NCBI GenBank assembly: GCA_007994965.1
Contig: VOPW01000001.1
Coordinates: 2,480,001 to 2,544,000 of the forward strand
Source: Piscinibacter aquaticus
Lineage (GTDB): Bacteria; Pseudomonadota; Gammaproteobacteria; Burkholderiales; Burkholderiaceae_C
Length of the DNA: 64,000 nucleotides
Direction of reading: 5' to 3'
This document shows positions 18,622 to 31,131 of the stretch, piece by piece. The notes beneath the pieces are model-generated. The model was not told the DNA's origin and did no database searches. It worked only from the letters and a program-made list of their open reading frames with translations. A program made the position numbers and the translations under genes. The number at the start of each line of letters is the position of its first letter. Within the stretch, counting starts at the first letter, position 1.

Positions 18622-19811
18622 ATGATGGCCAGCAAGCACGCTGCTTTCCAGTGGGACGACCCCTGTTGCTCGATCAGCAACTGACCGATGACGAACGCGC
18701 GGTGCGCGACGCCGCGCGCGACTACTGCCAGGGCCGGCTCGCGCCGCGCGTGCTCGAAGCCTTTCGCCACGAGAAGACCGATCCGGCGATCTTCCGCGAG
18801 ATGGGCGAACTGGGCCTGCTGGGGCCGACCATTCCCGAAGCCTACGGCGGCGCCGGCCTCAACTATGTCTGCTACGGGCTGATTGCCCGCGAGGTGGAGC
18901 GTGTCGACTCCGGTTACCGCTCGATGATGAGCGTGCAGAGCTCGCTGGTGATGGTGCCGATCAACGAGTTCGGCACCGAGGCGCAGAAGCAGAAATACCT
19001 GCCCAAGCTCGCCACCGGCCAGTGGATCGGCTGCTTCGGCCTGACCGAGCCCAACCACGGCTCCGACCCGGGCAGCATGATCACCCGCGCGAAGAAGGTC
19101 GACGGCGGCTACGAGCTCACCGGCTCGAAGATGTGGATCAGCAACAGCCCGATCGCCGACGTGTTCGTCGTCTGGGCCAAGGACGACGGCGGGCAGATCC
19201 GCGGGTTCGTGCTCGAGAAGGGCTGGAAGGGCCTCACCGCCCCGGCCGTGCACGGCAAGGTCGGCCTGCGCGCCTCGATCACCGGCGAGATCGTGATGGA
19301 CCGCGTGTTCTGCCCCGAGGAAAACGCCTTCCCCGAGGTGCGTGGCCTGAAGGGCCCGTTCACCTGCCTGAACAGCGCGCGCTACGGCATTGCCTGGGGT
19401 GCGCTCGGCGCGGCCGAAGACTGCTTCACCCGCGCGCGGCAGTACGTGCTCGACCGCCAGCAGTTCGGCCGCCCGCTGGCCGCCAACCAGCTGATCCAGA
19501 AGAAGCTGGCCGACATGGAGACCGAGATCACGCTGGGCCTGCAGGGCTGCCTGCGCCTGGGCCGCATGAAGGACGAGGGCACGGCCTCGGTCGAGGTCAC
19601 CTCGATCATGAAGCGCAACAGCTGCGGCAAGGCGCTGGACATCGCCCGGATGGCGCGCGACATGATGGGCGGCAACGGCATCAGCGACGAATTCGGCGTG
19701 GCACGCCACCTCGTCAACCTCGAGGTGGTCAACACCTACGAGGGCACGCACGACGTGCATGCGCTGATCCTCGGCCGGGCGATCACCGGCATCGCGGCTT
19801 TCGCGAACTGA
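18622..19811 (+). CDS. gcdH: Glutaryl-CoA dehydrogenase (acyl-CoA dehydrogenase family)
   Basis: About 396 residues, FAD-dependent, oxidising and decarboxylating glutaryl-CoA to crotonyl-CoA in lysine and aromatic catabolism. Typical are [60 protein letters not shown] and [20 protein letters not shown] with the catalytic Glu in [26 protein letters not shown] precedes ATG 18622. One base is missing in a C run near 18660 ([10 protein letters not shown]). The gcdH call rests on the motif set, which fits GCDH better than short-chain acyl-CoA dehydrogenases. Confidence 0.88.
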
Positions 19812-19842
19812 TCCAATCGGCCATGGCGAGGAGCCCGCGCGC

Positions 19843-20613
19843 GTGATCCCCGGCTGCGCGGGCCGCAAGACCCGCTGCCCGATACGCGCCGCGCGCTCGG
19901 CCCCGGCTCCGATGCGCCGGGGCTGCTGGCTGCGGGCGGCGAGCTGACGCCGCAGCGCGGCCGAGGCCTATGGCAAGGGCGTCTTTCCCTGGTACAGCGA
20001 AGGCCAGCCGGTGCTGTGGTGGTCGCCCGACCCGCGCATGGTGCTGCTGGTCGACGAGTTCCGCCTCAAGCGCTCGCTGCGCAAGACGATCGCGAAGTTC
20101 ATCCGCACGCCGGGCTGCGAGATCCGCATCGACTGCGATTTCCGCCGCGTGATCAGCGCCTGCGCGCAGACGCCGCGCGACGGCCAGGACGGCACCTGGA
20201 TCGTGCCGGAGATGGTGGAGGCCTACACGGCCTGGCACCGGCTCGGCACGGTGCATTCCTTCGAGACCTGGGTGGACGGCGGACTGGTCGGCGGCCTCTA
20301 TGGCGTCAGCCTCGGGCGCATGTTCTTCGGCGAGTCGATGTTCTCGCACCGCACCGATGCCTCGAAGATCGCGCTGGCCGCGCTGGTGTGCTTCTGCCGC
20401 GCGCACGGCGTGGCGATGATCGATTGCCAGCAGCGCACCGGCCACCTCGCTTCGCTCGGTGGCCGGGAACTGCCGCGCGCCGAGTTCGAGCGGCGCCTGT
20501 CCCTTGCCCTGGGGGCCGAGCCGATCCGCGAATGGACCTATGATGGATCGCTCTGGCGCCACCTCGGGTTTTCCACCGGGGAAGCAGGCGCCGAGCAGGA
20601 CACCGGCCCGTGA
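19843..20613 (+). CDS. aat: Leucyl/phenylalanyl-tRNA-protein transferase Aat (two frame breaks)
   Basis: Aat adds Leu/Phe to N-terminal Lys/Arg of proteins, creating N-degrons for ClpAPS. Signature pieces are [60 protein letters not shown] and [19 protein letters not shown]. It starts at GTG 19843 (V-I-P-W-L after repair). Breaks near 19850 (CCCC-GGCTG, missing T) and 19958 (CGC-GGCC, missing CT) sit at reconstructed CCTGG sites. It overlaps bpt by 4 bases (GTGA). Confidence 0.9.
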
Positions 20614-21353
20614 CGCACCCGAAAGAGCTTCCGCTCGCCTCGCTGCAGTTCTACGCCACCGCGCCCTACCCGTGCAGCTACGTGGCCGGGCGCATGGCGC
20701 GCTCGCAGGTGGCCACGCCCAGCCACCTGATCCATGCCGATGCGTACTCCGGCCGGTGGCCAACGGCTTCCGGCGCAGCGGCATGTTCACCTACCGGCCC
20801 TACTGCGACGGCTGCCGCGCCTGCGTGCCGCTGCGCGTGCCGGTGGCGAGCTTCCAGCCCACGCGCAGCCAGCGCCGCGCCTGGAAGCAGCACTCGCATC
20901 TCAAGTCGCGCGTGCTGCGCCTGTGCTTCGTGCCCGAGCACTACCAGCTCTACCTGCGCTACCGGGCCGGCCGCCACAGCGGCGGCGGATGGACCACGAC
21001 TCGATCGACCAGTACACGCAGTTCCTGCTGCAAAGCCGCGTCAACAGCCGGCTGGTCGAATTCCGCGAGCCCACCGACGATGGCTCGCTCGGCGCACTGA
21101 AGATGGTGTCCATCCTCGACATCCTCAACGACGGCCTGTCCGCGGTCTACACCTTCTTCGAGCCCGAGGAGCGCGCGAGCTACGGCACCTACAACGTGCT
21201 GTGGCAGATCGAGCAGACGCGCGCACTGAAGCTTCCGCATGTCTACCTCGGCTACTGGATCGCCAGCAGCGAGAAGATGGCCTACAAGGCGGGTTCGGCC
21301 CGCACGAGCTGCTGCTCGACGGGCGCTGGCAGCGCGCCGGATCAGCCGGTTGA
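20610..21353 (+). CDS. bpt: Aspartate/glutamate leucyltransferase Bpt (arginyltransferase homologue; frame breaks)
   Basis: Bpt transfers Leu to N-terminal Asp/Glu, the second arm of the bacterial N-degron pathway. Visible are the N-terminal cysteine motif [37 protein letters not shown], the acyltransferase core [40 protein letters not shown] and [17 protein letters not shown]. Breaks occur near 20753 (GGCC-GGTGG, T missing), 20990 and 21293 (short G runs). It forms an operon with aat and converges on the FAD oxidoreductase, overlapping its 3' end by 12 bp. Confidence 0.9.
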   Translation: MTHPKELPLASLQFYATAPYPCSYVAGRMARSQVATPSHLIHADAYSGRWPTASGAAACSPTGPTATAAAPACRCACRWRASSPRAASAAPGSSTRISSRACCACASCPSTTSSTCATGPAATAAADGPRLDRPVHAVPAAKPRQQPAGRIPRAHRRWLARRTEDGVHPRHPQRRPVRGLHLLRARGARELRHLQRAVADRADARTEASACLPRLLDRQQREDGLQGGFGPHELLLDGRWQRAGSAG

Positions 21354-22471
21354 CGGCGGCGTCAGGCCGAGCTGGCCGAGCACCTCGTCGGCCAGCGCCG
21401 GCACGCGGTGAGGCCCGGCGATTCGATGCCGAACAGGTTGAGCAGTCCTCCGACACCGTGCACCTGCGGCCCCTGCACGGTGAAGTCCGCTGCGGCCGAA
21501 CCCGGGCCGCCGAGCTTGGGCCGAACGCCGCTGTAGGCCGGCTGCAGGGCACCGTCGGGCAGCTGCGGCCAGTAGCGTCGGATCTCGGCATAGAAGCCAT
21601 CGGCGCGCGCCGGGTCGACGCGGTAGTCGATCGCGTCGGGCGAGCCGGGCGGCAGCCATTCGACATCGGGGCCGAAGCGGGCGGCCGGCCAGATCGAGCG
21701 TCAGGTGCACGCCGAGGCCGGCCTGCTCGGGCACCGGGTAGATCAGCCGGGAGAACGGTGCGCGCCCGGCCAGCGAGAAGTAGTTGCCCTTGGCGTGGTG
21801 GGCTTGCGGGAGATGCGCTTCGCCCAGGCCTTGCGTGACCGCTGCCAGCCCGGGTGCCCACAGCCCGGCCGCATTGACGACGATCCGCGCCGCGAGCTCC
21901 ATCGGCGCCTCGCCGCCCACCTGCACCACATGCTCGTCGCTGTCACAGCGCAGACCGAGCACCGGCGAGCACAGCGCCAGCGCACCGCTCGCGGCTTCGA
22001 GGTCACCCTGGAGCGCCAGCATCAGGCCATGGCTGTCGACGATGCCGGTCTCCGGCGAGTGCAGCGCTGCCGTGCAGCGCAGCGCGGGCTCCATCGACTG
22101 CGCCTCGGCGGCATCGAGCCAGCGCAGCTCGATGCCGTTGGCCGCGGCCTTCGCACGCGTGGCTTCGAGCGCAGCACGTTGCTCCGGGAGGTCGCCACCA
22201 CCAGCTTGCCGCAGCGCCGGTGAGCCACGCCGTGCGACGCGCAGAAGTCATAGAGCTGGCGGCGCCCCTGCACGCACAAGCGCGCCTTCAGCGAACCGGC
22301 CGGGTAGTAGAGACCCGCATGGATGACCTCGCTGTTGCGCGAGCTGGTGCCGGTGCCGATCGCATCGGCGCGTTCCAGCACGATCGTCTCCAGGCCACGG
22401 CGCGCCAAGGCACGGCCGACAGCCAGCCCGACCACACCGGCACCGATCACCACGGCATCGACTCGATCCAT
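21342..22471 (-). CDS. lhgO: FAD-dependent L-2-hydroxyglutarate oxidase-like protein (frame breaks)
   Basis: An FAD oxidoreductase of the DAO fold. The N-terminus [40 protein letters not shown] (typical of LhgO) and the repaired [15 protein letters not shown] are diagnostic of the L-2-hydroxyglutarate dehydrogenase family; [14 protein letters not shown] and [15 protein letters not shown] motifs close the fold. Breaks lie near 22180 (C run), 21683 (GGCC[AG]GCC) and 21399 (GCC[T]GGC). Substrate assignment is by family; a general glycine/sarcosine-oxidase-like enzyme is the alternative. Confidence 0.75.
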
Positions 22472-22500
22472 CGTGTGATTCTCGCGCGGCACAAAAGCAA

Positions 22501-22521
22501 ACGGCCGGGAAGCCCGGCCGT
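22501..22521 (-). terminator. Intrinsic terminator downstream of tRNA-Val
   Basis: On the minus strand a 9-bp stem (ACGGCCGGG / CCCGGCCGT) with a CTT loop is followed by TTTGCTTTTG. It lies 22 bp past the 3' end of the tRNA and before the divergent end of the FAD oxidoreductase start region. Confidence 0.65.
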
Positions 22522-22543
22522 GCATGGAATCTGTCTGGATCGT

Positions 22544-22617
22544 TGGTGGGCGGCGAGGGTTTCGAACCCCCGACCCCCGCAGTGTGAATGCGATGCTCTA
22601 CCCTGAGCTAGCCGCCC
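22544..22617 (-). tRNA. tRNA-Val (anticodon CAC)
   Basis: A cloverleaf can be folded: acceptor GGGCGGC/GCCGCCC, D arm GCTC/GAGC, anticodon stem UCGCA/UGCGG with loop UUCACAC (anticodon CAC, reads GUG), T arm GGGGG/CCCUC with loop TTCGAAA, and an encoded 3' ACCA. The D loop is one base shorter than usual (AGGGTA), probably a G lost from a GGGG run. Confidence 0.9.
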
Positions 22618-22639
22618 TCGCGATCCGCAGAGCCTCGCA

Positions 22640-23352
22640 TTATGCCACAGCCGGTTCTGCCGTCTTCCAGACGGTCTTGCCGCCGCTGGCCTTGTCCAGT
22701 TCGGCGATCAGCTTGCCGTGGGCCTCGGCCTCGGCGGCATCGGCGGCAATCACCGGCAGCGAGAAGCGCGACAGGTCCACCGCCTCCACGGCCACCTCGG
22801 CGGCCGCTGCCTCAACCTCGTCGATCACCAGAGAGTCCTGGCCGCGCGTCATGCGGATGTAGACCTCGGCCAGCAAGCCCGCATCGAGCAGTGCGCCGTG
22901 CAGGCTGCGGCTGGCGTTGTCCACTTCGAGGCGCTTGCACAGCGCATCGAGCGAATTCGACTTGCCCGGGAACATCTCGCGGGCCATCAGCAGCGTGTCG
23001 GTGATCTGGCCGACCTGAGCCTCGAACGCCGGCCGGCCGAGCCGCTTCAGTTCGGCATTCAGGAAGCCGATGTCGAAGGCCGCGTTGTGGATCAGGATCT
23101 CGGCGCCGGCCGGTACTCCATCAGCTCGTCGGCCACCGCCGCGAACAGCGGCTTGTCGGCGAGGAATTCGTCGGTCAGGCCGTGCACCTTGACCGCGTCT
23201 TCATGGTTCGGCCGCTCCGGATTCAGGTAGAAGTGGAGGTTGCGGCCCGACAGGCGCCGGTTGAGCATCTCCACGCAGCCGATCTCGATGATGCGGTCGC
23301 CGGATTCGGCATTCAGGCCGGTGGTTTCGGTGTCGAGGAAGATCTGTCGCAT
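22640..23352 (-). CDS. dnaQ: DNA polymerase III epsilon subunit DnaQ (one frame break)
   Basis: The 3'-5' proofreading exonuclease of the replicase. The DEDDh motifs are present: [20 protein letters not shown] (Exo I), [20 protein letters not shown] (Exo II) and [19 protein letters not shown] (Exo III). The break near 23111 is repaired by T in TACC-GGCC ([15 protein letters not shown]). The start is ATG 23352. It lies directly after lgt, whose stop codon is not in frame in this sequence. Confidence 0.92.
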
Positions 23353-23360
23353 GGTTCGAT

Positions 23361-24159
23361 TCAGGACGCGAGCCGCGCGCCACGCAGCCACAGCCCGGGC
23401 GCCGGCCGCCACCATCGGCACGCACAGCCACTGGCCCATGCTCATGTTCAGCGCCAGCAGGCCGAGGAAGGCATCGGGTTCACGGAAGAATTCGGCGATG
23501 AAGCGGAACACGCCGTAGCCGATCAGGAACAGCCCGGCCACCTGCCCCGGGCCGCGCGCCTTTCGGCCATAGACCCACAGGATCACGAACAGCAGCAGCC
23601 CCTCCATCAGGAACTGGTAGATCGGCGAGGGATGGCGCGGGATCATCGTGCCCGACTGCGGAAACACCATCGCCCAGGGCAGGCCCGGGTCGGCCTCGCG
23701 GCCCCACAGCTCGCCGTTGATGAAGTTGCCGACCCGGCCGCTGGCCAGGCCGGTGGGCACCGCCGGCGCGATCAGGTCCATCAGCTGGAGAAAGGGACGG
23801 CCCTTGATTCGCGCATAGATCGCCATCGCCGCGATCACGCCGAGCAGGCCGCCATGGAAAGCCATGCCGCCCTTCCACACCGCGAATATCTCGAGCGGGT
23901 GCTGCGCGTAATGGCCCGGCTTGTAGAACAGCACGTAGCCGAGGCGCCCGCCGATCACGACGCCGAGCACGCCGTAGAAGAGCAGATCCTCGACATCGCG
24001 GCGCGTCCAGCCCGCCTGCGCAAATTGCGGCAGCGCCGCGCGGCGGCCGGCCAGCCACAGGAACAGGCCGAAGGCGACGAGGTAGGTGATGCCGTACCAG
24101 TGGATGGCCACCGGCCCGAGCTGCAGGGCGACGGGGCTGAATTGCGGGTGCACGAACAT
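23361..24159 (-). CDS. lgt: Prolipoprotein diacylglyceryl transferase Lgt
   Basis: A polytopic inner-membrane enzyme that lipidates prolipoprotein cysteines; the window itself encodes several lipoprotein substrates. The signature [34 protein letters not shown] and [20 protein letters not shown] are present, with about seven hydrophobic segments. It starts [16 protein letters not shown] at 24159. As written the frame runs on into dnaQ without a stop. A shift near 23395 would give the usual ending GARLAS and TGA at 23361, so I end the gene there. Confidence 0.9.
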
Positions 24160-24173
24160 CGGCGAACGATAAC

Positions 24174-25097
24174 CTAGGCGCCGCGGAGCCCCTGGGCGCG
24201 CACGAACTCGACGAAGCGCCGAACCGCGGCCGCCGCGTCGGGCAGCCAGACCAGGCTCGTCTCCGCGCGCGGCGCCCCGTCGGCCAGCCCGGCTGGCAGT
24301 GCGCGATAGGTGATGCCCGGCCGCTGCAGCTGCTGCATGGCGCGCGGAACGAGCGCCACACCGAGGCCGGCCGACACAAGGTTGACGATGGTCTGCATCT
24401 GGATCGCCTCCTGGGCGATCGCCGGGGTCACCCCATGGCGGTGATAGAAGGCGAGCACCGCGTCGTAGAGCGACGGCGCGATCGAGCGCGGAAAGATCAC
24501 CAGCGGCTCGCGCAGCCACTGCGCCGTGCTGCGCCGCTGCGGGCCGGCGTCGGGCACGGCCAGCAGCAGCGGCTCGACGCCCAGCGACAGCCGCTGCAGC
24601 GGCGGCGGCGGCTCGATGCTCGGCGCATGCAGCACGAAGCCCGCGTCGAGCTCGCGCTGAGCGAACGCCTCGTACTGCACGTCTCCGGTGGCTTCGCGCA
24701 GCTCGACCGCAATGCCGGGATGCGCCTCGCGGAAGGCGCGCAGCCACCCGGGCAGGGGGCCGAAGCCGACGGTGGAGACGAAACCGAGCCGGATGCGCCC
24801 CGTCTCGCCGCTGGCGGCGCTGCGTGCCTGCACGGCCAGCGCCGCCGCCTGCGCCAGCAGCTGCCGCGCCGGCTCGACGATGGCCGCGCCGGCCGGCGTC
24901 AGCACCACGCTGCGCCGCGTGCGCTCGAACAGCGGCACGCCCAGCCGGCGCTCGAGCTGCTGGATCGCCTGGGTCAGTGGCGGCTGCGTCATGTGCAGCT
25001 GCGCCGCTGCACGGCCGAAGTGCAGCGTCTCGGCCACGGCGAGGAACTGGCGCCACAGGCGCAGCTCGATGTCGGCCGACGGTTGCGCGAGATTCAT
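24174..25097 (-). CDS. LysR-type transcriptional regulator
   Basis: An intact 307-residue LysR protein. The N-terminal winged helix is seen in [40 protein letters not shown] and [16 protein letters not shown]; the C-terminal part is a periplasmic-binding-like effector domain ([20 protein letters not shown]). It is divergent from ilvD with a 92-bp gap, so it may regulate ilvD or itself; the effector is unknown. It ends 14 bp before the lgt start on the same strand. Confidence 0.88.
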   Translation of the reverse strand: MNLAQPSADIELRLWRQFLAVAETLHFGRAAAQLHMTQPPLTQAIQQLERRLGVPLFERTRRSVVLTPAGAAIVEPARQLLAQAAALAVQARSAASGETGRIRLGFVSTVGFGPLPGWLRAFREAHPGIAVELREATGDVQYEAFAQRELDAGFVLHAPSIEPPPPLQRLSLGVEPLLLAVPDAGPQRRSTAQWLREPLVIFPRSIAPSLYDAVLAFYHRHGVTPAIAQEAIQMQTIVNLVSAGLGVALVPRAMQQLQRPGITYRALPAGLADGAPRAETSLVWLPDAAAAVRRFVEFVRAQGLRGA

Positions 25098-25189
25098 ATG
25101 CGCAGCATATCAATGGACGCTCCCGGAGCGATTGGACGCACGCTTCGCGCCGGTCGACAATCGGCGCTCACCGTTCCAGGAGTGCCCCG

Positions 25190-26872
25190 ATGACGAAGAT
25201 CAACCGCCGTTCCGCCAACATCACCGAGGGCGTGGCCCGCGCGCCGAACCGCTCCATGTACTACGCCCTGGGCTACCAGGAAGGCGACTTCAAGAAGCCG
25301 ATGATCGGCGTGGCCAACGGCCACTCGACCATCACGCCGTGCAACTCCGGCCTGCAGCGCTCGGCCGACGCGGCCGTCATCGGCCTGAAGGAAGCCGGCG
25401 CGAACCCGCAGATCTTCGGCACGCCGACCATCAGCGACGGCATGGCCATGGGCACCGAGGGCATGAAGTACAGCCCGGTGTCGCGCGAGGTCATCGCCGA
25501 CTGCGTGGAGACCTGCGTCGGCGGCCAGTGGATGGACGGCGTGATGGTGATCGGCGGCTGCGACAAGAACATGCCCGGCGGCATGATGGGCATGCTGCGC
25601 GCCAACGTGCCCTCGATCTACATCTACGGCGGCACCATCCTGCCGGGCCGCTACAAGGGGCAGGACCTCAACATCGTCAGCGTCTTCGAGGCGGTCGGCC
25701 AGTTCACCGCCGGCAAGATGAGCGAGGAGGACTTCTGCCAGATCGAGCGCCACGCGATCCCCGGCAGCGGCTCCTGCGGCGGCATGTACACCGCCAACAC
25801 GATGAGCTCCGCCTTCGAGGCGCTGGGCCTGTCGCTTCCGTACGCGTCGACGATGGCCAACGTCGAGGGCGAGATCGTCTCGATGGTGGAGCAGGCGGCC
25901 AAGGTGCTCGTCGAGGCGGTGAAGGCCGACCTCAAGCCGCGCGACATCGTCACCAAGAAGGCGATCGAGAACGCGGTGGCAGTGATCATGGCCACCGGCG
26001 GCTCCACCAACGCGGTGCTGCACTTCCTGGCGATCGCGCACGCGGCCGGCGTCGAGTGGACGATCGACGACTTCGAGCGGATCCGCCAGCGCACCCCGGT
26101 GCTGTGCGACCTCAAGCCCAGCGGCCAGTACCTTGCGGTCGACCTGCACCGCGCCGGCGGCATACCGGCGGTGATGAAGGAACTGCTCAAGGCCGGCCTG
26201 CTGCACGGCGACTGCATCACCATCACCGGCAAGACGGTGGCGGAGAACTGGCTGGCGTGCCGGAGCTGTCGGGCGAGCAGAAGGTGATCCGCGCGGCGTC
26301 GGATCCGATCTACGCGCAGGGCCACCTCGCGATCCTCAAGGGCAACCTCAGCCCCGAGGGTTGCGTGGCCAAGATCACCGGCCTGAAGAACCCGGCCATC
26401 ACCGGCCCGGCGCGCGTGTTCGACGACGAGCAGTCGGCACTCGCCGCCATCATGGCCGGCCAGATCAAGGCCGGCGACGTGATGGTGCTGCGCTATCTCG
26501 GCCCGAAGGGTGGCCCCGGCATGCCGGAGATGCTCGCGCCCACCGGCGCGCTGATCGGCCAGGGCCTGGGCGAATCGGTCGGCCTGATCACCGACGGCCG
26601 CTTCTCCGGCGGCACCTGGGGCATGGTGGTCGGCCACGTGGCGCCGGAAGCCTACGAGGGCGGCAACATCGCGCTGGTCCACGAGGGCGACTCGATCACC
26701 ATCGATGCCCGCACGCTGACGCTGCAGCTCAACGTGGCCGACGACGAACTGGCGCGCCGCCGTGCGGCCTGGAAGCGCCCGGCGCCGCGCCAGCACGCGT
26801 GGCGTGCTGGCGAAGTTTGCGAAGAACGCCTCGAGCGCAAGCTCGGGCGCGGTGCTCGACAAGTTCGAGTGA
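25190..26872 (+). CDS. ilvD: Dihydroxy-acid dehydratase IlvD (two frame breaks)
   Basis: The Fe-S enzyme of valine, leucine and isoleucine synthesis. It starts [20 protein letters not shown] after AGGAG and has the cluster cysteines in [20 protein letters not shown] and [20 protein letters not shown], plus [20 protein letters not shown]. Breaks lie near 26249 (GAAC-TGGCT, C missing, restoring [14 protein letters not shown]) and near 26792 close to the C-terminus; the repaired end is [20 protein letters not shown] and KFE, stopping at 26872. Length about 561 is normal for the long form. Confidence 0.95.
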
Positions 26873-26895
26873 CGCGGGGCGGCCGGCGGTGGCGC

Positions 26896-27176
26896 TCAGC
26901 GCCCGCCGGCCTTCCTGGCCCGGCGCGCCTGCTTGTCCATGCCCAGGGCCTCGAGGTTCTGCTGGCGGCGGTCTCGGCGGCGCTGCTCCATCTTCTCCAT
27001 CTCGCGGCGCTTGTTGTAGCCGGTGACATCGGCCCATGTCCACCACACCGCCGCCAGGGCAAACGGCACGCAGAACTTCCACAGATCACCCGTGAGGTTC
27101 CAGGTCCAGTTGGCCATCGGCCCACGCCGACGAAGTGCAAGAAGATGACCAGCACGCCGATCACGATGAAGAACAT
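26896..27176 (-). CDS. Small Trp-rich membrane protein (TIGR04438-like; one frame break)
   Basis: About 94 residues: a first membrane helix [19 protein letters not shown], then after a break near 27119 (a C run) [20 protein letters not shown] and [14 protein letters not shown], and a strongly basic tail ([20 protein letters not shown]). This matches the small Trp-rich proteins restricted to Burkholderiales. Function is unknown. The tail ending [12 protein letters not shown] is likely cytoplasmic. Confidence 0.7.
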
Positions 27177-27328
27177 GATGTCTGCTCCCTGGCTCGGCGG
27201 TTTCCGCGCAAGTTGCGCGTCAACCGAAGCCCCTACAATCCGTTGATGCCACTGTAGCCGACAGGTCGGCCGCCCGGGTGCCGAAACATCCGCAGTTTTC
27301 CCGTTTGACGCCTCTCGAAAGGAAACCG

Positions 27329-27640
27329 ATGAAGCTGTTCCCCGCTCTCGCTCTGGTTGCTGCCGCCGCCACCGTCTCCGCCCCGGCCATGGCCGACGAG
27401 GCGCTCGCCAAGGCCAAGAACTGCCTGGCCTGCCACGCCGTCGACAAGAAGCTGGTCGGCCCGGCCTACAAGGACATCGCCGCCAAGTACGCCGGCCAGA
27501 AGGACGCCGTCGACAAGCTGTCGGCCAAGGTCATCAAGGGTGGCGTGGGCGCCTGGGGCCAGATCCCGATGCCCGCCAACGCCCAGGTGAACGACGCCGA
27601 GGCCAAGAAGCTGGTCACCTGGATCCTCGGCCTGAAGTGA
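27329..27640 (+). CDS. Periplasmic class I cytochrome c (c551/c552 type)
   Basis: A 103-residue precursor. A signal peptide ends at AMA before DEALAKAKNCLACHAVDKKL; the haem site is CLACH and the sixth ligand is in WGQIPMPANAQ. Mature size of about 82 residues fits c551/c552 electron carriers. In a purple bacterium it could shuttle electrons from cytochrome bc1 to PufC, but it is not linked to the puf genes here. AAAGGA precedes ATG 27329 and TACAAT at 27232-27237 could be its -10. A strong terminator follows. Confidence 0.88.
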   Translation: MKLFPALALVAAAATVSAPAMADEALAKAKNCLACHAVDKKLVGPAYKDIAAKYAGQKDAVDKLSAKVIKGGVGAWGQIPMPANAQVNDAEAKKLVTWILGLK

Positions 27641-27662
27641 TCCCGGCTCACGCCTGACGAAC

Positions 27663-27685
27663 GAAGCCCCGCCCAGCGGGGCTTC
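27663..27685. terminator. Bidirectional terminator between the cytochrome c and FadB-like genes
   Basis: A 10-bp perfect stem GAAGCCCCGC / GCGGGGCTTC with loop CCA, followed by TTCGTTTC on the plus strand, lies between convergent genes. Confidence 0.85.
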
Positions 27686-27709
27686 TTCGTTTCTGGTCGC
27701 GGCGAACGC

Positions 27710-29848
27710 TCAGGCCATTGCGCGGCGAAGGGCCTCGCGGACCTCGGCGGAGACGGCAAAGCGCTCGCCATGCCGCGCCGCCAGCGCATCGGCGCGCTGC
27801 AGATAGTCCTCCAGCCCTTCCGACGCGACGAACTGCAGCGCCCCGCCCGTCCAGGCCGGGAAGCCGATGCCGAAGATCGAGCCGATGTTGGCCTCGTGCA
27901 CGCTGGTCAGCACGCCTTCGGCGAGACAGCGCGCGGTCTCGATCGACTGGCGGTAGAGGAAACGCTGCTTCAGCGTCTCGACATCGGCGTCAATGCCGGC
28001 TTCTCGAGCTGTTTCAGCCCCGGCCACAGCCGCTTGGGTTCACCAGCAGGATAGTCGTAGAAGCCGCCACCGGCGGCCCGGCCGGCGCGACCGAACTCCC
28101 TGACCATGCGTTCGACCAGCGCCTCGCCGGGCGAAGGCACGTAGCGGCGCCCTTCCGCCGCGAAGTCGGCGCGCGTCTGCTCCATCACGTGCACCGACAG
28201 CGACAACGAGGTTTCGTCGATCACCGCGAGCGGCCCGACCGGCATGCCCACCGCCTCGGCGGCATGCTCGACCAGCGGCGCCGGGATGCCTTCTTCCAGC
28301 ATCGCCGCACCTTCCATCACGAAGGTGCCGAACACGCGGCTGGTGAAGAAGCCGCGCGAATCGTTGATGACGATCGGCGTCTTGCCCAGCGCGAGCACGT
28401 AGTCGTAGGCGCGGGCGATGGTCTCGTCGTCGGTGGCAAGGCCGCGGATGATCTCCACCAGCTTCATCTTGTGCACCGGCGAGAAGAAGTGCAGGCCGAC
28501 GAAGCGCTGCGGCGAGGCGCTCGCTTCGGCAAGGCCGCTGATCGGCAGCGTCGAGGTGTTGGACGCAAAGACGCCGCCTTCGGCCAGCATCGGCTCCGCC
28601 TCGCGCGTGACCTGCGCCTTCAGGGCACGCTGCTCGAACACCGCCTCGATGATCAGGTCACAGCCCTTCAGGTCGGCCGCATTGGCGGTGGGCGTGACCA
28701 GCCCCAGCAGCCTCGCCTGCTTCACCTCGTCCATGCGCCCCTTTGGCCACCAGCGGCGCGGTGATGCGGCGGATCGCCTCGATACCGGCCTGGGCCTTGT
28801 CGATCGATACGTCCTTCAGCACGCACGCAATGCCTCGCGACGCATTGGCATGCGCGATGCCCGCGCCCATCATGCCGGCACCGAGCACGCCCACGCGCTG
28901 CGGCTTCCACGGCGTAAAGCCGGCCGGGCGCGACTTGCCCGACTTGATCGCGTTGAGGTTGAAGAAGAACGCCGTGATCATGTTCCTGGCGTTCTGCCCC
29001 ACCATGATCTTCGCCAGCTTGCGGCTCTCGATGCGCGTGGCGGTGTCGTAGTCGACCATCGCCCCTTCGACCATGGTTTCCAGGATGGCCTGCGCGGCCG
29101 GATACAGTCCGTGCGTCTTGGCCGTGAGCATCGCCGGCGCCACCGTCAGGCCCATCGCGATCTTCGGGCTGGCGGGCGTGCCGCCGGGCATGCGGTAGTC
29201 CTTGCGGTCCCAGGCTTGGGTGGCGTGCGGGTGCTCGGCGATCCAGGCGAGCGCCATCTCGCGCAGGTCGTCCATCGTCGCGCCGATGCCGTCGACGAGG
29301 CCCAGTTCCATCGCCTCGCGCGGGCCGAACAGCTTGCCTTCCATCAGGTACGGTTGCGCGGCCATCAGCCCGAGCAGGCGAACCGTCTTGGTGATGCCGG
29401 TGGCGCCGGGGATCAGACCGAGCGACACCTCCGGCGTGCCGAACTGGATCTTCGGGTCGTCGAGCGCGAAGCGAGCATGGGCGGCCAGCGCCACCTCCCA
29501 GCCGCCGCCGAGTGCCGCGCCGTTCAACAGAGCGACCACCGGGCGGCCCATCGTCTCCAGTCGGCGGAAGCAGCGCTTGAGGGCCTCGATCGAGCGAAAG
29601 CCGGCCGGCGCATCGGCGGCCGTCAGCTTGAGCACGTTGTCGAGCTGCGCGCCGGCGAAGAAGGTCTTCTTGGCCGAGGTGACGAGAATGCCCCGGATGC
29701 GCTCCTTGTCGGCCTCGACGCGCTCGACCACCGCGGCGGCGGTCGGCCTGCCACTGCTCGGTCATCGTATTGACCGGCGCGCCCGGTGCGTCGTGGGTGA
29801 TCGTCGCGATGCCGTCGGCGGCGAGTTCGTAGCGGATCGTCTGCACGC

Positions 29849-29852
<4 letters not shown>
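27710..29852 (-). CDS. 3-hydroxyacyl-CoA dehydrogenase / enoyl-CoA hydratase, FadB-like (frame breaks)
   Basis: A bifunctional beta-oxidation alpha subunit of about 714 residues. The hydratase half shows [40 protein letters not shown] and [20 protein letters not shown]; the dehydrogenase half has the NAD fold [55 protein letters not shown] and a C-terminal 3HCDH domain. It starts at GTG 29852, overlapping the thiolase stop. Breaks lie near 29742 (GACC[TG]GCC), 28742 (extra G) and 28001 (G run). Confidence 0.9.
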
Positions 29853-31053
<1,201 letters not shown>

Positions 31054-31131
31054 GTCCGCATCCTTGCCACGCACGGTGCGTGGACAATCCATTATCGAGA
31101 GCCAACTCGGCCGCCACCATCATCGACAACC

